From Phyto melanocephala (taxonomy: Eukaryota; Arthropoda; Insecta; Diptera; Rhinophoridae), in contig OW799235.1 of NCBI GenBank assembly GCA_941918925.1, forward strand, positions 108,269,947 through 108,333,946: a stretch of 64,000 nucleotides of DNA, given 5' to 3'. Of the stretch, positions 22,199-33,604 are shown in pieces (position 1 is the stretch's first letter; each line of letters opens with the position of its first letter). The notes beneath the pieces are model-generated. The model was not told the origin of the DNA, ran no database searches, and saw only the letters and a list, made by a program, of their open reading frames with translations. The position numbers and the translations under genes were made by a program.

Positions 22199-22407
22199 TT
22201 AATTCTTAATTCTCTGTTTTTTCTTAAATGCAATAACATTTTTGATGCGAGATATACTGTCACTCACTTAGTATTTGTTGTCAATTGTAGCCATTATTTA
22301 TATTTAAAACGCTTTAACATTTTAACTTGTTTAATTTTAAGCAAATCACATAAAAAGTTTTCTTGACAGAAGCAACGAAATGAAAAATGTCGGTTGCCGT
22401 TATCGTT

Positions 22408-23470
22408 ATTAAAGGCTTTAATACACAACATGTTTTTTACATCTGACTTTAAAATTTTTAAGACATATGTAAATCTACACGCAAAGAAAAACCATGGTTA
22501 CGACATGATCACGACGGTCATATTATTTTTTCTAAAACAATATTTGGTTGTCGAAAACAAGTAATAGTTATTTTTGTTTCATTTAATCATATATTTTGTC
22601 ACGATAGTCAAGCATTTGTTTGAATTGTATCATTTAATGATTACTTTTCGTAAAAATTTCAAAATGGTTATCATTTAAAAATAGTATGATTTAAAAAAAT
22701 TTATTTGACAAAAATAACATTATATTCAAAATCATTAAAAATTAAAAATAATCATTAAATAATAAGTGAGACAACAGTATGATTACAAAATAATCAAGCT
22801 ATGATTTTTTTTAATAATAATTTGATTTCAATTGTTCTTCTTCTTGCTGAATAAATTTTTATTATTTTAAAAGTTTGAGACGTCAAAAAAAGGAAGAAAA
22901 TTTTTTAAAAATTAAAGAAAATTTAAAAGTAAATGAGAAAGTTTAAAAAAATATTGGTATAAAAATTGCAATTAAATTGGTAAGTACAATCAATATGTGT
23001 ATGTTACAGCAAAAGACAATAATTTGCATTAACAAAGCAAAGATTGTCGATTTCAATTGTAGTCATGTATATGATTATTGAATGATGCTTAAATTAAACA
23101 TAATAATGACAACTGGTAACCATTATTATTTTAAACATAATCATACAATTCAATCATAGTATGTTGCTCTTCGATTATGGTTACCACAACCATATTTTTT
23201 CTTTGCGTGTACATGTCTGTCAAAATTGTACTTTTACAGGCAACCGTCGCTGACTGCTTTGCCGTAGCAGAGACTTCTGCCAACGGCTGATGTCACATGT
23301 TTTGACAGAAGAAAATAGAGCGCCCTCTAAATGAAATTTTTTCAAATGTCTCAACACATGTTTTTTACGGAAGTAATATTTTAAAAGCAACACACGACAT
23401 GTTCGTATTTATCAGTGTGGAATTTGTCAAGTCAGATGTAAAAAACATGACGTGTATTATAGCCTTAAAG
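22408..23470. mobile_element. outer foldback element with about 45-base ends
   Basis: AAAGGCTTTAATACACAACA then TGTTTTTTACATCTGACTT (22412-22452) is mirrored at 23425-23470 (AAGTCAGATGTAAAAAACAT then GACGTGTATTATAGCCTT). A second TIR element is nested inside (22474-23212). The ends resemble those of the MITE at 19868-20105. No coding capacity. Confidence 0.65.
22474..23212. mobile_element. inner TIR element, ACACGCAAAGAAAAA ends
   Basis: ACACGCAAAGAAAAACCATG on the left; on the right the inverse reads ACACGCAAAGAAAAAATATG. The interior is very AT-rich with many ATGATT/AATCAT repeats. It sits inside the outer foldback element. Related ends (TACAC.GAAAAAAA) occur at 41871, 53449 and 55230. Confidence 0.65.
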
Positions 23471-23667
23471 AATATAACAGAGGTGCAAAAAGTAGAACGA
23501 TTTGATATTGTACAATTAAAAAACTTTGATATATATTTCTAATTTATTAGTCCTAATAGTATAAAATAGCGTTGAATGAATAACAAATTTTAAAATAAGT
23601 CACTGAATGATTACTGTTATACTGTAGAATTGGAAACAATTCTCAATTTATTCCATTTCTTTAGTTT

Positions 23668-25151
23668 TTACTTTCTATAAATTTCGAAATAGATATTGGT
23701 GCATAAGGTTTCGTTCGAATCGCTGAAAATGACTTCTAATTGTACAAAGTATTCGCCAGCAGCTCGGGGATCCGGTAAATTAGCTGTTGTCTCGGTTGTC
23801 ATATTAAAACTCACTTCTTTCTGAAATTTAGATAAATCAATCAATTTATGTTATTAAGGCAAACGTTTGTCAATATTTTAAAATTTCATTTAATTTCCTA
23901 AAGTTACATACAATTAACTAACCTGTTCTTATAGAAAGTAAAAAAAAATACGTAAATTTGTATTAAAAGCTCAATTCACAAGCTGCCGCAGGAGTTGTAC
24001 GTTGTAGTAGTTGTGCACATTTTGTTGATAATTTCCACATTAATTTTTTATACAACACTTACAACAATTTTGCCTTTGTTGATAGAATCTCGTCCTCAAT
24101 ATGAAGAAGTGAATTTCTTACAACCTACGATTCCTACGACAGGTTTTGAATTGAGCAAATATATTAAGCTGTCATCTCGTATTGTCAAAAGCTTTAAAAT
24201 TCTTAAGATCTGTACAATTAACAGCAATAATATATTCATTTATTTAATCTTTTTTTTTTTTTTTTTAAATATGACAATAATAGCATACTTTGTGAATACT
24301 ATCATAATAAATAAAACTTCGCCACATAATTTTTTCGCGAAAATAAAAAAAATAAAAAACTTAAAAAAAAGTTTATAAGGTAAATCTTTTGTTAGTTTTG
24401 GGAAAAAAATTAACATTTGCATGAATTTAATTCTCAATAAAATATGTACAAAAAAATTCATTAAAAAAAAATTTAATTTTAAATATTAAGGAAAAAAAGA
24501 GATTTATATTTCAAACACAAATTTAATTAGCATATTTGTTACATGCCATTATAATTCCAATTTCCTAATAAAAATTTAAAAACTAAGGACATAAATAAAA
24601 CTTTCAGTTGTACTTACTCCTTTTGGAAATGGGCACTTTTGATCTTCTTTAGGTACATGTTTTATAAAGTCATACCAAAATTCACTGGGATCAAAAAGAC
24701 TTGTGCAACCATCTTCACGCCTAATATTGTATACGGTATTAACCCAGCTGTCCCTATTTTTTTTAAACACTTGCCCACTAAAAACATCCTTTAAAAAGAA
24801 TACACAAATAATAATTGTTTACATAATAGAATTTTATTTCTAACCTTGTCTACACCAAAATCTCTAACTTGTACTGTAGTGCCATGAATATAAACCGCAC
24901 CATCCGGTAAGCTCTCAAAGACCAGATTGGACGTGTCTACGAAGTAATCGATGAAATGTGTGTTTGGTATATTGCAAGGAGAAAACACTTTTTCATCTCT
25001 TAGAAAAAATCCGTATTGATAACTGGCTTGCTGATAAATTATTTTAAAAATAACAAATCAATAAAAAACACTTTTGTATTTGACTTACTTTTGCTGTTAT
25101 AATTAATATTTGAATTATCACTAATCCGCTTAAAAATACTTTTGAAAACAT
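23668..25151 (-). CDS. CheB-like secreted lipid-binding protein, copy 3
   Basis: Four phase-0 exons: 25089-25151, 24845-25030, 24618-24788 and 23668-23820; introns of 58, 56 and 797 bases. The product is 190 residues. Residues 1-21 (MFSKVFLSGLVIIQILIIT...) are a signal peptide. Then come YQYGFFLRDEKVFSPC, FVDTSNLVFESL and DGAVYIHG. Exon 3 encodes VFKKNRDSWVNTVYNIRR, DGCTSLFDPSEFWYDF and KCPFPKG. Exon 4 encodes LPDPRAAGEYFVQLEV and ends FEIYRK-stop, with a cysteine in LCTN. Predicted N-glycosylation sites are NMT and NET in exon 4. It has the same exon plan as copies 1 and 2. A TATA box is at 25195-25202 and an AATAAA signal at 23647-23652. Role inferred from family: an extracellular lipid or pheromone-binding protein of chemosensory hairs. 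Exon 2's acceptor could also be read four bases downstream; the phase-0 choice matches the paralogues. Confidence 0.85.
23995..24378 (+). other. unexplained open frame in copy-3 intron 3
   Basis: A 127-codon frame opens with a hydrophobic run (VHILLIISTLIFYTTLTTIL), then PLLIESRPQYEEVNFLQPT and FELSKYIKLSSRIVKSFK. It decays into poly-lysine/phenylalanine low complexity. It has no ATG start and no recognised family. It could be a transposon scrap or chance; I do not call it a gene. Confidence 0.2.
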
Positions 25152-25194
25152 TTTGGAATTTAACTCATCCATTGCATTGCATCGATTTGCAATT

Positions 25195-25202
25195 TATTTA
25201 TA
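25195..25202 (-). promoter_or_regulatory. TATA box of CheB-like copy 3
   Basis: The minus strand reads TATAAATA 51 bases before the ATG, followed by AAATTGCAAATCG, close to the AATTTGCAAATT seen in copy 2. Confidence 0.55.
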
Positions 25203-25389
25203 TCGCCAGTGAAAAATAAAATATAAATGCATTAATATGTAGCATTTTTTTTCAACTTTTTTTTTAATCGTGTAGATGTAATCAACATGAGTTTTTAATT
25301 TGTATAATTGGAAATTTGATGTTTTTTGACTTGTTATTAAAAATAATAAAGATCCACCTTAACTACAGTACACAATAGCTAATTATAAA

Positions 25390-26063
25390 GGGTGATTTTT
25401 TTCATTTGGTTTTTCAGTGTTCATAAAAAAAAAAAGATTCATGACATGTGGCGAAACGAATGATGCTCAGTTTTCCATTCCACTATTAATAAACTAACAA
25501 ATAATAACTATTGAAATTCACTGAATTTTATTACCAAAAATTATCATATTTCTATCGAAAAATTGTCTTCGGCGAAGAAGCTCATTTTTGGTTCAATGGG
25601 TACGTCAAAGAACAGAATTAAAGAGTTTGATGTGAAGGGCAGCCAGATTAGTTTAAGAGCTGCAATTGCACTATTTGGTACAGTTTGTGGACGGCGGCAT
25701 CTCTGAACCATACTTCTTCTAGAACGATAAAAATCGTAACGTTGCAGTTAATAGAGCAAGGTACCTTGCGATGATTAACGGTTTTTTTTGTGGTTTCAAC
25801 AAGACGGTGGAGAAACGATTTTGGTGTGCAATTAAGCTCACGTTTTTAAGCAGTCTATTGTTCGCCAAAGTAATGCCATTTGACCCCACTACTCAATTTT
25901 TTTTGTGGCGTTACGTGAAGTCTCTCGTGTACAGGGACAAGCCACCCACAATATCAGTCCTGGAAGATAGTTTGCCAAAATTGGAGCTCACGAATGGAGC
26001 AAATAATACTATTTTATTCCCTTTTGAAATATTCCATTTTTTTATTAAAAAAAAAAATCACCC
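25390..26063 (+). mobile_element. internally deleted mariner element
   Basis: GGGTGATTTTTTTCATTT at the left and AAAAAATCACCC at the right are mariner-type inverted ends. Inside, FGEEAHFWFNGYVKEQN is the first catalytic block, followed after breaks by FFCGFNKTVE, FFLWRYVKSLVYRDKPP and LEDSLPKLELTNGAN. The helix-turn-helix part is deleted, and the first catalytic aspartate codon is GAA (E) instead of GAT. Non-functional. Confidence 0.75.
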
Positions 26064-26565
26064 GGTTTTTAAATTCTACCGATAATATATCTTTAAATCC
26101 AGTCTTTTGCTTGCTTTCTTGTACATATTAGACTTTATTTTTTGATTTTACCAAAACTTTATAAAAGCTATTTACCTTCAAAAAAAGAATTTCTTGATCT
26201 CATTTAATTTAATTTTGTACCTTGTTATAAATTAATTAGAATAGAGATGGCTATGATAAAATTTAACGTGTAATTATGAATAATAGTAATAATAACAATG
26301 ATAACACAAGGGAACAAAATTAAAACTTTTTTTGTGTTGACTGGAAGTTTATTCAAATTTTTTACTGATTTCAAATCTAATCTCCGCTTTTCTCCATCAG
26401 CTCGCATTTAAAAATTAAATTTTGTATTTAAAAAAAAATCGTGAAAATTCCAAAGTGGGAAAACAGTTTAAAGTTATGTTACTTTAACTTAAAGCCACAT
26501 AACCTATGAATATAATGAGATATCAATCTTAAAAATCGATGGACGCGTTTCGCTTTTATTCATAA

Positions 26566-27071
26566 CTAGAAAAGCCCGGCGCGCGTTGCTACGCCCCTTA
26601 ATGAATAAAAATGCATTCTGAATTTAAATTGAATATCAAGCTCAAAAAGCTAAAAATTATAACTTTTTTTAATGGTCGTGGCACTGCCCACTTTTCTAAT
26701 CACGAAACTGTAAAGTCATGACAACTCAATATGTGCGCAAAGTTTCAGAAAAATCGGTGAAATTCAAGTAGCTGAAAATGATAGTTTTTTTATGGGCGTG
26801 GCACTGCCCACTTTCCTAATCACGAAATTGTGAAGTCATGACAGCTCAATATGTGTGCAAAGTTTCAGAAAAATCAGTCAAGTGCAAGTAGCTAAAAATG
26901 ATAACTAATTTTTTATGGGTGTGACACCGCCCACTTTTTGCCACCCATAAACACTCCCTGGAATGTGTAAAACAACCTCCAAAAGTTTGAGCCCGATCGG
27001 TTTTACAGTTTCGGAGTCTATAGCTAACACACACAAACACACACACAGAGTTTCAGTTTTATATATATAGA
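26566..27071 (-). mobile_element. Helitron-like element, copy B (three internal units)
   Basis: Minus orientation: starts TCTATATATATAAAAC at 27071 and ends TTTTCTAG at 26566, between A (t at 27072) and T (a at 26565). Internal units of 120-123 bases carry GGGCGTGGCACTGCCCAC or variants at 26672, 26792 and 26915. Sequence between units matches copies A and C closely (TCACGAAATTGT.AAGTCATG). No coding capacity. Confidence 0.8.
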
Positions 27072-27074
27072 TTA

Positions 27075-28010
27075 AGTAAAGGTACGTTTATTTAATGTTA
27101 CAAATCGCTAACTATACATCAGCTGTTGCACAGTAGTATCTTGAAAAAAAAAATCAAAAGTTATAAATCGATTTGAACGAAATATGGGTTGTTATGTTCG
27201 GAACATATTTGCCTATACGCTCGCAAAAAAAGATAACGAAATTTTTGTCGTTCTATATTTTTTAAAAAATTTAAAAAAATCAAAAATGTTGAAATTTTGT
27301 TTAAAAAACACATTTTTCTGCCACAACTTCCCCGATATCTCTGAAAATACTGGGTAAATTTAAACCCGACTTAAAGATAATATTGTTGATGAGTTTTTTT
27401 TTCCAATATGTGTAGCGGAAAATCGAGCTGATAAAAAAAAAACCAAGTGCAGATTTGGATTCAGCATCCCAAATAACTTAAAAAACAGCATTCAGTTCCT
27501 TAATTTTGAGTCGGCTTATGCAACTTGTAGAGGAGCAAAAACATTGCAAAATTATTTTCTTTGGTAAAGCTTATTTTTGGCTATCAACATATGAAAATAT
27601 AATTTTAGTGAACCAGTTATTTTGAGCAAATCGTATCAACTGACCTTTTTTTATCAGGCTGCGTCAACTCAATAATTTATGACAAAAAGTAGAGTCGATA
27701 GTCGTCACATTCGTTAGTTTTGATAGCTTTTTACAAAACTTTGTTTGGATACTATCGTTATTAATCGAATATTTTATGATAAAGTTGCCGTAAACTATTT
27801 CTTACTGACCAAAGTACAACTAATAAGGTAAACTCGTTTAAGCAACAACAACTATTACAACAAATTAATTTTCAAATTCTTTGCATAATTCATTTTCGTT
27901 TATTCTTTTTTTATGGAGTTTGACAACTTAAATGTGGCTGAGAAGAGGTTATATTTTTATTTTTACTCCATTTTTTGATATTATCGCTATAAGAAAAACA
28001 ATCGATAGTT
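27075..28010. other. no gene seen
   Basis: AT-rich. Bases 27820-27880 (AATAAGGTAAACTCGTTTAA, GCAACAACAAC) resemble the left end of the MITE at 13768, so a MITE scrap is likely. Nothing else is recognised. Confidence 0.4.
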
Positions 28011-28012
28011 AA

Positions 28013-29180
28013 AAACAAGTAAGAGTGCTATATTTGGCCGTGCCGAACCTGATAATACCCTTCACCATCATGAACATAGGTATAATACCACATCGTGGAT
28101 AATTCTATATTTCATGTTTTACGCCATTTTTCTTTATTATTTCCGACGCCATCTTCGATTTGACGTAGTTAACTGTATTCTACTAGTCAATCCCTTTCAT
28201 TTGATACCCATATTGATGGGGGTAAAAAAAAATGGTCAAGCCCTTTCATTTGATTTTGGGGGTTCAAGAAGTTACATTTTAAAATACCAGATTTGACCCA
28301 TATATAAATTTATTGTCCGCCATTTTGTAGTGGCGGCCAACATGAATTTTATTTTTTTTAAAGTTGTTTACGCGCATAGTGTGAACGCACCCATTGTTTG
28401 GCGGTCTTACACTAGTTTCGTTAAATTGATATTTTGTATGTATCTATTAAAAAGCTCTGTTTGTTATTATTATTGTTTATTGTTATTACTCTTATAAACC
28501 CCGAATTATATGGTACGTACAAACCCCCGTTTTTTAAGAAAAAAACAATAAAACCCAAATTTCTATAATAATAAAAATTGATACCCGTATCTCATTTTTT
28601 CTATGTTTTCTTTAAATATTTCGAGGAAAACAATAGATTTTATATTGCCATAGTCAAGTTCTTTCAGATGATACCAATATTGACTCTCTCGGTTGTCTAG
28701 AAAATGCTTATAACTTTACCGATTAGAGCCCGCTTTTTCTTAAATTTTTCACGAATATCTCTAGAGGCATATTATATCTACAAATAGTAGCAAAGGTAAA
28801 TTATACTATGGCTGAAAAATTTTAATTTTGGAGGTATAAATATGAGAAAAAACAGAGGTAGTCGTGTTTATTCGCTTATATCTCAGAAAGTTATGGGGCG
28901 ATTGTGCTGAATTTCAATAGCGATTCATTCCCGGATATTTCCAAGAGATTGATACCACATACAGATCTGAGGAACATATAGTTGCTTCTAAAAGTTGATT
29001 TCAACCAACACACGGACAGACGGGCAGACGGACAGACGGTCAGGGCTTAATCGACTTCTCTATTCATAAGCTTTTAGAAAATATATACTTTATGGGGTCG
29101 GAAATGAAAATTGTAGAAATTACAAACGGAATGACAAAGCTATATATCCCTTGTGTACCACAGGTGAAGAGTATAAAAAT
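28013..29180 (+). repeat. CGGCCG-family dispersed repeat, copy 4
   Basis: It starts AACAAGTAAGAGTGC then ATTTGGCCGTGCCGAAC and ends CAGGTGAAGAGTATAAAA. The body runs through the blocks of copy 1 and the ACGGACAGACGGGCAGACGG tract at about 29010-29040. A segment at 28360-28620 has no counterpart in copy 1 and may be an insertion. Confidence 0.75.
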
Positions 29181-29579
29181 TAAATGGAATGTACTTCTTG
29201 ATTGTTTTGCAGCTCTATCAAAAAGTCGACGACGTAAGAGGAACTCAAAACCAATATTAAACCAGATATATAAGACGTTTTTGTCGAAATTTGTAGATAA
29301 TTGGGTTCTTCGAATCGACTGCTGCAAACGTGTTCGTGGTGGGCATAAGAACCAAATTCTCCCGGCTTTTTTTAAATACTTCATATTATTTATTCAACTC
29401 CATAGTACGGATTAGTACGGATGTTATATAATATTAAATAATTATTAAAGTAAAAAGAAAAGATTTCTTAGAAAATTGTTTCATTTTATATCCGTAAAAT
29501 TTTGATTGAAAATTTATTTATTGATATATTCCTTCATATCTTTTTATAATACTTTTAAAACTGCCGAGGTTGCAATCTC
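29181..29579. other. unexplained tract with opposite open frames
   Basis: Both strands stay open for about 106 codons over 29064-29415. The plus frame has a basic run SKSRRRKRN and the minus frame has CPPRTRLQQSIRR. Neither gives a recognised domain, and the repeat family ends within the frames. Not called as a gene. Confidence 0.25.
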
Positions 29580-29895
29580 AATAGAGAACAGAAAATATTT
29601 GTTTTTTTTCTTATATCTCAGCCTCTAATCAGTCGGAATTGCTGATTTTTAATATTACAACTTGCAAAAGCATATCTTATAATTTGATACTACATAGCAG
29701 TCCGTGGGATATATTGGTGCTTGGAAAAGTTGATTTCAACTTTCACATGGACGGACATAAGTAAATTCGACTTCTCTATCTTTAAGGATTAATAATATAT
29801 ATACTTTATACTGACGCCAATGAATACAGTAGAAATTATAAACTGAATGACAAACTTATTTATACCTTTTTACCTTCTCCTGCGAAGGGTATTAT
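29580..29895 (+). repeat. CGGCCG-family dispersed repeat, 3' fragment
   Basis: The order CTTATATCTCAGCC, GATTTCAACTTTCACATGGA, ATATATACTTTATA and GCGAAGGGTATTATAAA corresponds to the last third of the family, more diverged than the other copies. Confidence 0.55.
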
Positions 29896-29899
29896 AAAT

Positions 29900-30445
29900 T
29901 TGTTCCTACTACGGATTATTACCTTTCATAAATTTTCAGTATATCTTTTACTTATCCTTCTTTTTCTTTTGCCTTTTCACTGTGTACAAGGTTACTTTCT
30001 ATTGTTTTTGGAGAGCAAGAAAAATTTTAGAAAATTGTATTAAAAACATATACAAATGTATTTAGTATTTCATTAAAATTTCAAAAGAAGTTTTTAAACT
30101 GTGACCGGATTTTAAAAATTAAGTCTAAAACTAATAAATTGCGATTAACGTTTTCTTAAAAAAAATTCAACCGCCATTAAAGATAAGAAACGTTAAAGAA
30201 AAACGTTAAATAAAATAAAACTAAAGCGTTAATTATAACCTTAAAAGCACATGTCACCCTTAAAACGATTTGCATACGAAATACAATTTCCTTTTCCTAT
30301 TCATTTAAGGCCAAGCAGAGATCTTGTTTGAAACACAATTAAGGCCTTTATCACAGAGCTCACACAACATCTTAAAACTTTTCTTCCTTCTTAACACAAT
30401 CTTCTGTTCTACATAAATCTAAATATTATGATTCGATTTTTATTA
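29900..30445. other. AT-rich, no gene seen
   Basis: Nothing recognised. Confidence 0.4.
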
Positions 30446-30449
30446 ACAA

Positions 30450-31150
30450 CTAGCCAAACCCGGCGCGCGTTGCTACGCCCCTTAATGAATCGAAATGCAT
30501 TCTTAACTTTAATTGAATATCAAGTGCAAAAGCCTAAATATTATAATTTTTTTTATGGGCGTGGCCCTGCCCACTTTTCTAATCACGAAATTGTAAAGTC
30601 ATAACAGCTCAATATGTGTGCAAAGTTTCAGAGTAATCGGTCAAGTGCAAGTACCTCAAAATGGTACCTTTTTTTTATGGGCGTGGCACTGCCCACTTTT
30701 CTAATCACGAAATTGTAAAGTCATAACAGCTCAATATGTGTGCAAAGTTTCATAAAAATCGGTCTGGTGCAAGTACCTCAAAATTATAACCTTTTTTTAT
30801 GGGCGTGGCCCCGCCCACTTTTTAAATCACGAAATTATAAAGTCATGACAGCTTAATATGTGTGCAAAGTTTTAAAAAAATCGGTCCAGTGCAAGTACCT
30901 CAAAATTTAAACTTTTTTAGGGGCGTGGCCCCGCCCACTTTTCTTATCACAAAATTTTTTAGTCATGACAGCTCGATATGTGTGCAAAGTTTCAGAAAAA
31001 TCGGTCAAGTGCAAGTAGCTAAAACTGATAACTAATTTTTTATGGGCGTGGCCCCGCCCACTTTTTTCACCTATAAACACTCCCTGGTATGTGTACAACA
31101 ACTTACCAAAGTTTGAGCCCGATTGGTTTTACAGTTTCGGAGTCTATAGC

Positions 31151-31204
<54 letters not shown>

Positions 31205-31225
31205 ATTCACTTTTATATATATAGA
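30450..31225 (-). mobile_element. Helitron-like element, copy C (five internal units)
   Basis: Minus orientation: starts TCTATATATATAAAAG at 31225 and ends CTAG at 30450, again between A and T. Five units of 120-123 bases are marked by GGGCGTGGC at about 30557, 30679, 30801, 30921 and 31044. A CA/GT microsatellite lies next to the 5' end. It is the longest of the three copies in the window. Non-autonomous. Confidence 0.8.
31153..31201. repeat. CA microsatellite
   Basis: About 24 CA units, inside Helitron-like copy C where copies A and B have only a few. Confidence 0.9.
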
Positions 31226-31229
31226 TAAA

Positions 31230-32365
31230 AAATATACAGACACATGTATGTATGTACATATGCACGTATAAAGTCAAAAAAATTAAACAATATCAAAACT
31301 CTGAATGTCATGGATAATCTATTAAAATTTTATGCTGTCAGTCATGTGTTAAAAAAATAAAATAAGAAAAATAACAAAAACAAAACCAAAAAAATAATGT
31401 TGCATGAATGAACAATATTTTAAGTTTTAAGGCGTGATCTACATCATCTAAACATCCAAATGCCTTAACAATAGTAACATTAAAGAAAAAAAAAATAACA
31501 AAGGGTTTTTGTTTTTCAACGAATACCATTCTTCATATCATTTCTCAAAGAATATATTGTTGATAAGAATTTTTTCAATTACCTATTGTTGTTTTATTTT
31601 TAAAATAAATTCAAAGCATATGTAAAATAACTTTGATTTATTTCAAATTGTTGTATCTGTTAAAGATAATGTTGTTAATAAATCATGACTATTATTTATG
31701 TATAAAATTGTTTTTTTTTTTTAAATTGAAATTAAAATTATATCCGTTTTATTTGTTAACAAAATGTAAAGAAATAAAAAATGATAAAAGCGTCTCTTTT
31801 GTTGGAAATTTCAATAAAAACTAGACACCAGGAATATATTTATTTCTGTTAATATTGAATGGAATTAAAAATGTTCTGAAAAAAGTTATCTAAGAAAAAT
31901 CACTCTAATGTGGTTGAAATTTATGTAAAGATTTTACCAAAAAAAAAAAGGTAAATAGATGCTTGTAAAAAATTAATAGCAATAATAAAAAAAAAAAAAT
32001 ATTAAGGCCTGTAAACAAATTAATTTTGTATAACTTGCTATTAAATTAAAAGGCCTTCTCTTCTTCTATCTCTTGTTATTCTTTGTATACTATGTCAATT
32101 TTGATTTTAGTTCTTTACTCCCAACAAGTATTATCACTCATTTATAGCGGCACATGCTTTTCGCTATCAGAAAATACATTGTTACTTTTTTGAGCTGTTA
32201 AAAGCGTTGCCTTTTTCTGCTATAATTAACCAGTTTCTACTTGATGCAAATAAGAGATGAGGTTTTTCAATACCACCTCAATTTATTTACAACAATTAAA
32301 TGCCCTTTGTATTTAAAGTTGTACAATTTTAAATTAAACAAAGCGTACATACAATTGACCTTACT
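31230..32365. other. AT-rich, no gene seen
   Basis: Only short chance frames and A/T runs. Confidence 0.4.
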
Positions 32366-32387
32366 AGCTAGCTTAGATACCAACCCA

Positions 32388-32549
32388 TGCCAAAACCTTC
32401 AAAGAGAACCAGAACATTAGCGAAGGCTCTAGCCTTAATTATGTTCTTTATTGCTATTACGGCTTTAATAGAGTTACTAAACTCAGCTAAACAGCTCAGT
32501 GTACTTAAATTATGCTCATTGTTTATTTGTCGGTGTCCACACATGTAAT
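32388..32549 (+). other. possible small ORF, 53 codons
   Basis: MPKPSKRTRTLAKALALIMF then FIAITALIELL: a basic start, one hydrophobic segment and a Cys-containing tail RCPHM-stop. GC is higher than nearby. The opposite strand is also open (32368-32682, 104 codons), which weakens the case for either. At this length chance is a sufficient explanation. Confidence 0.15.
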
Positions 32550-32821
32550 TTAAATTGCTGCAGTTTAAAATTTTGTAAGATAAACGAAAGGTGAATGTGT
32601 ACCCATTGTACACAATTGCATGTTCTCGCATTAATTTATTTTTTTTAATTAATCGCATTAGCCCATATAAAATTATCAGCACACTGAATTATTTAAGAAA
32701 TGAAAAAATGCGCAGACAGGGCCTAACTATTCTGAAACTTGTTAAAATATTCTTGTTTAACATGCGTCGCTTCACTAAATTCTTAAAAATGATGGGAGAT
32801 AAATATATGTGACAGCGCATA

Positions 32822-32992
32822 GAGAAAGGGACCTAAGGGTAAAAAAAACAATTTTCACTTTTTTTCGATGTGGACAACATCTGAGCATCGAAAAAGACCG
32901 ATCCCATGCCCCAAAAGTGTTCCCTCCCAGAGATATGCGCGTTTTATAAAAGTTAAGTCGACGATTCTAAGCGCAAATAGAAAGGGACCTAA
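32822..32992. repeat. direct repeat pair AGAAAGGGACCTAA
   Basis: AGAAAGGGACCTAAGGG at about 32822 and AGAAAGGGACCTAACGG at about 32971 lie in direct orientation. The tract between is relatively GC-rich. Origin unknown. Confidence 0.4.
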
Positions 32993-33543
32993 CGGACCTA
33001 TTGTTAGAACTCTGCATTAACCGTAATCATATTTCCAGTCAAATAAAAGACTGAGTCATTCCCGTCTTCAGACTACTTGGCGTAACACGTTCAGTAAATA
33101 CTAATCAACAATTGATCTTGGGTTTTTTTGCATAAATTCTAAATGAAATTTGTTCAAAACAAATTTTCCAAAAAAAAAAAACAGCGTGTTGTTTTTAGTT
33201 CGTCAAGTTCACGACGAAGTGAATGGTCAGCAGATTTTAATCCAGCACCAATTGCACTTCTTAAGGTTCTAAAACAAAACAAAAATCCTCTATTTTGTCG
33301 TTGTTTAATACATTGAAAAATGGACAAATTTAGATCACGACTGTTTTTACTTTTACTACTTGTGGCCTAATTATAATATGCATAAGCTGGCATAACATGC
33401 TGTCAGAAATTTGCGAAAATTTTTCTGTGTGTGTATGTGTGCGAGTGAACAACTGCTTTTTCCGTAGGGAATTTCCCTTTAGCAAAAGAGTTCTTTGTTT
33501 TTCAAACATAAATCTTACTAGTATCAATTTTATATAATTGTGT

Positions 33544-33604
33544 GCTGGTGCAATGGTTAGAGCGTAAAACTTCAAAATCGAAGAAGCATGGTTCACTCCC
33601 AGCT
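33544..33604 (+). mobile_element. tRNA-like SINE head or tRNA pseudogene
   Basis: GCTGGTGCAATGGTTAGAGC resembles a tRNA acceptor, A box and D arm. CTTC...GAAG can form a short anticodon arm. GGTTCACTCCC is a B-box-like motif, and GCTGG can pair with the terminal CCAGC. Total length (about 61) is too short and the T arm does not pair, so it is not a working tRNA. Confidence 0.4.

Noticed and set aside
28114..28296. 60-codon frame at the start of repeat copy 4
   Set aside because: It is wholly inside the CGGCCG-family repeat and not kept open in other copies.
30557..31060. CRISPR-like array of evenly spaced repeats
   Set aside because: Units are 120-123 bases with no unique spacers, lie between Helitron-type ends and recur in two other copies; this is an internal tandem repeat of a eukaryotic element.
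32368..32682. 104-codon minus-strand frame opposite a 53-codon plus frame
   Set aside because: No family recognised, both strands open at once, and length is within chance expectation; kept only as a low-confidence small ORF note.
33544..33604. functional tRNA on the plus strand
   Set aside because: About 61 bases, T arm does not pair, no complete acceptor stem.
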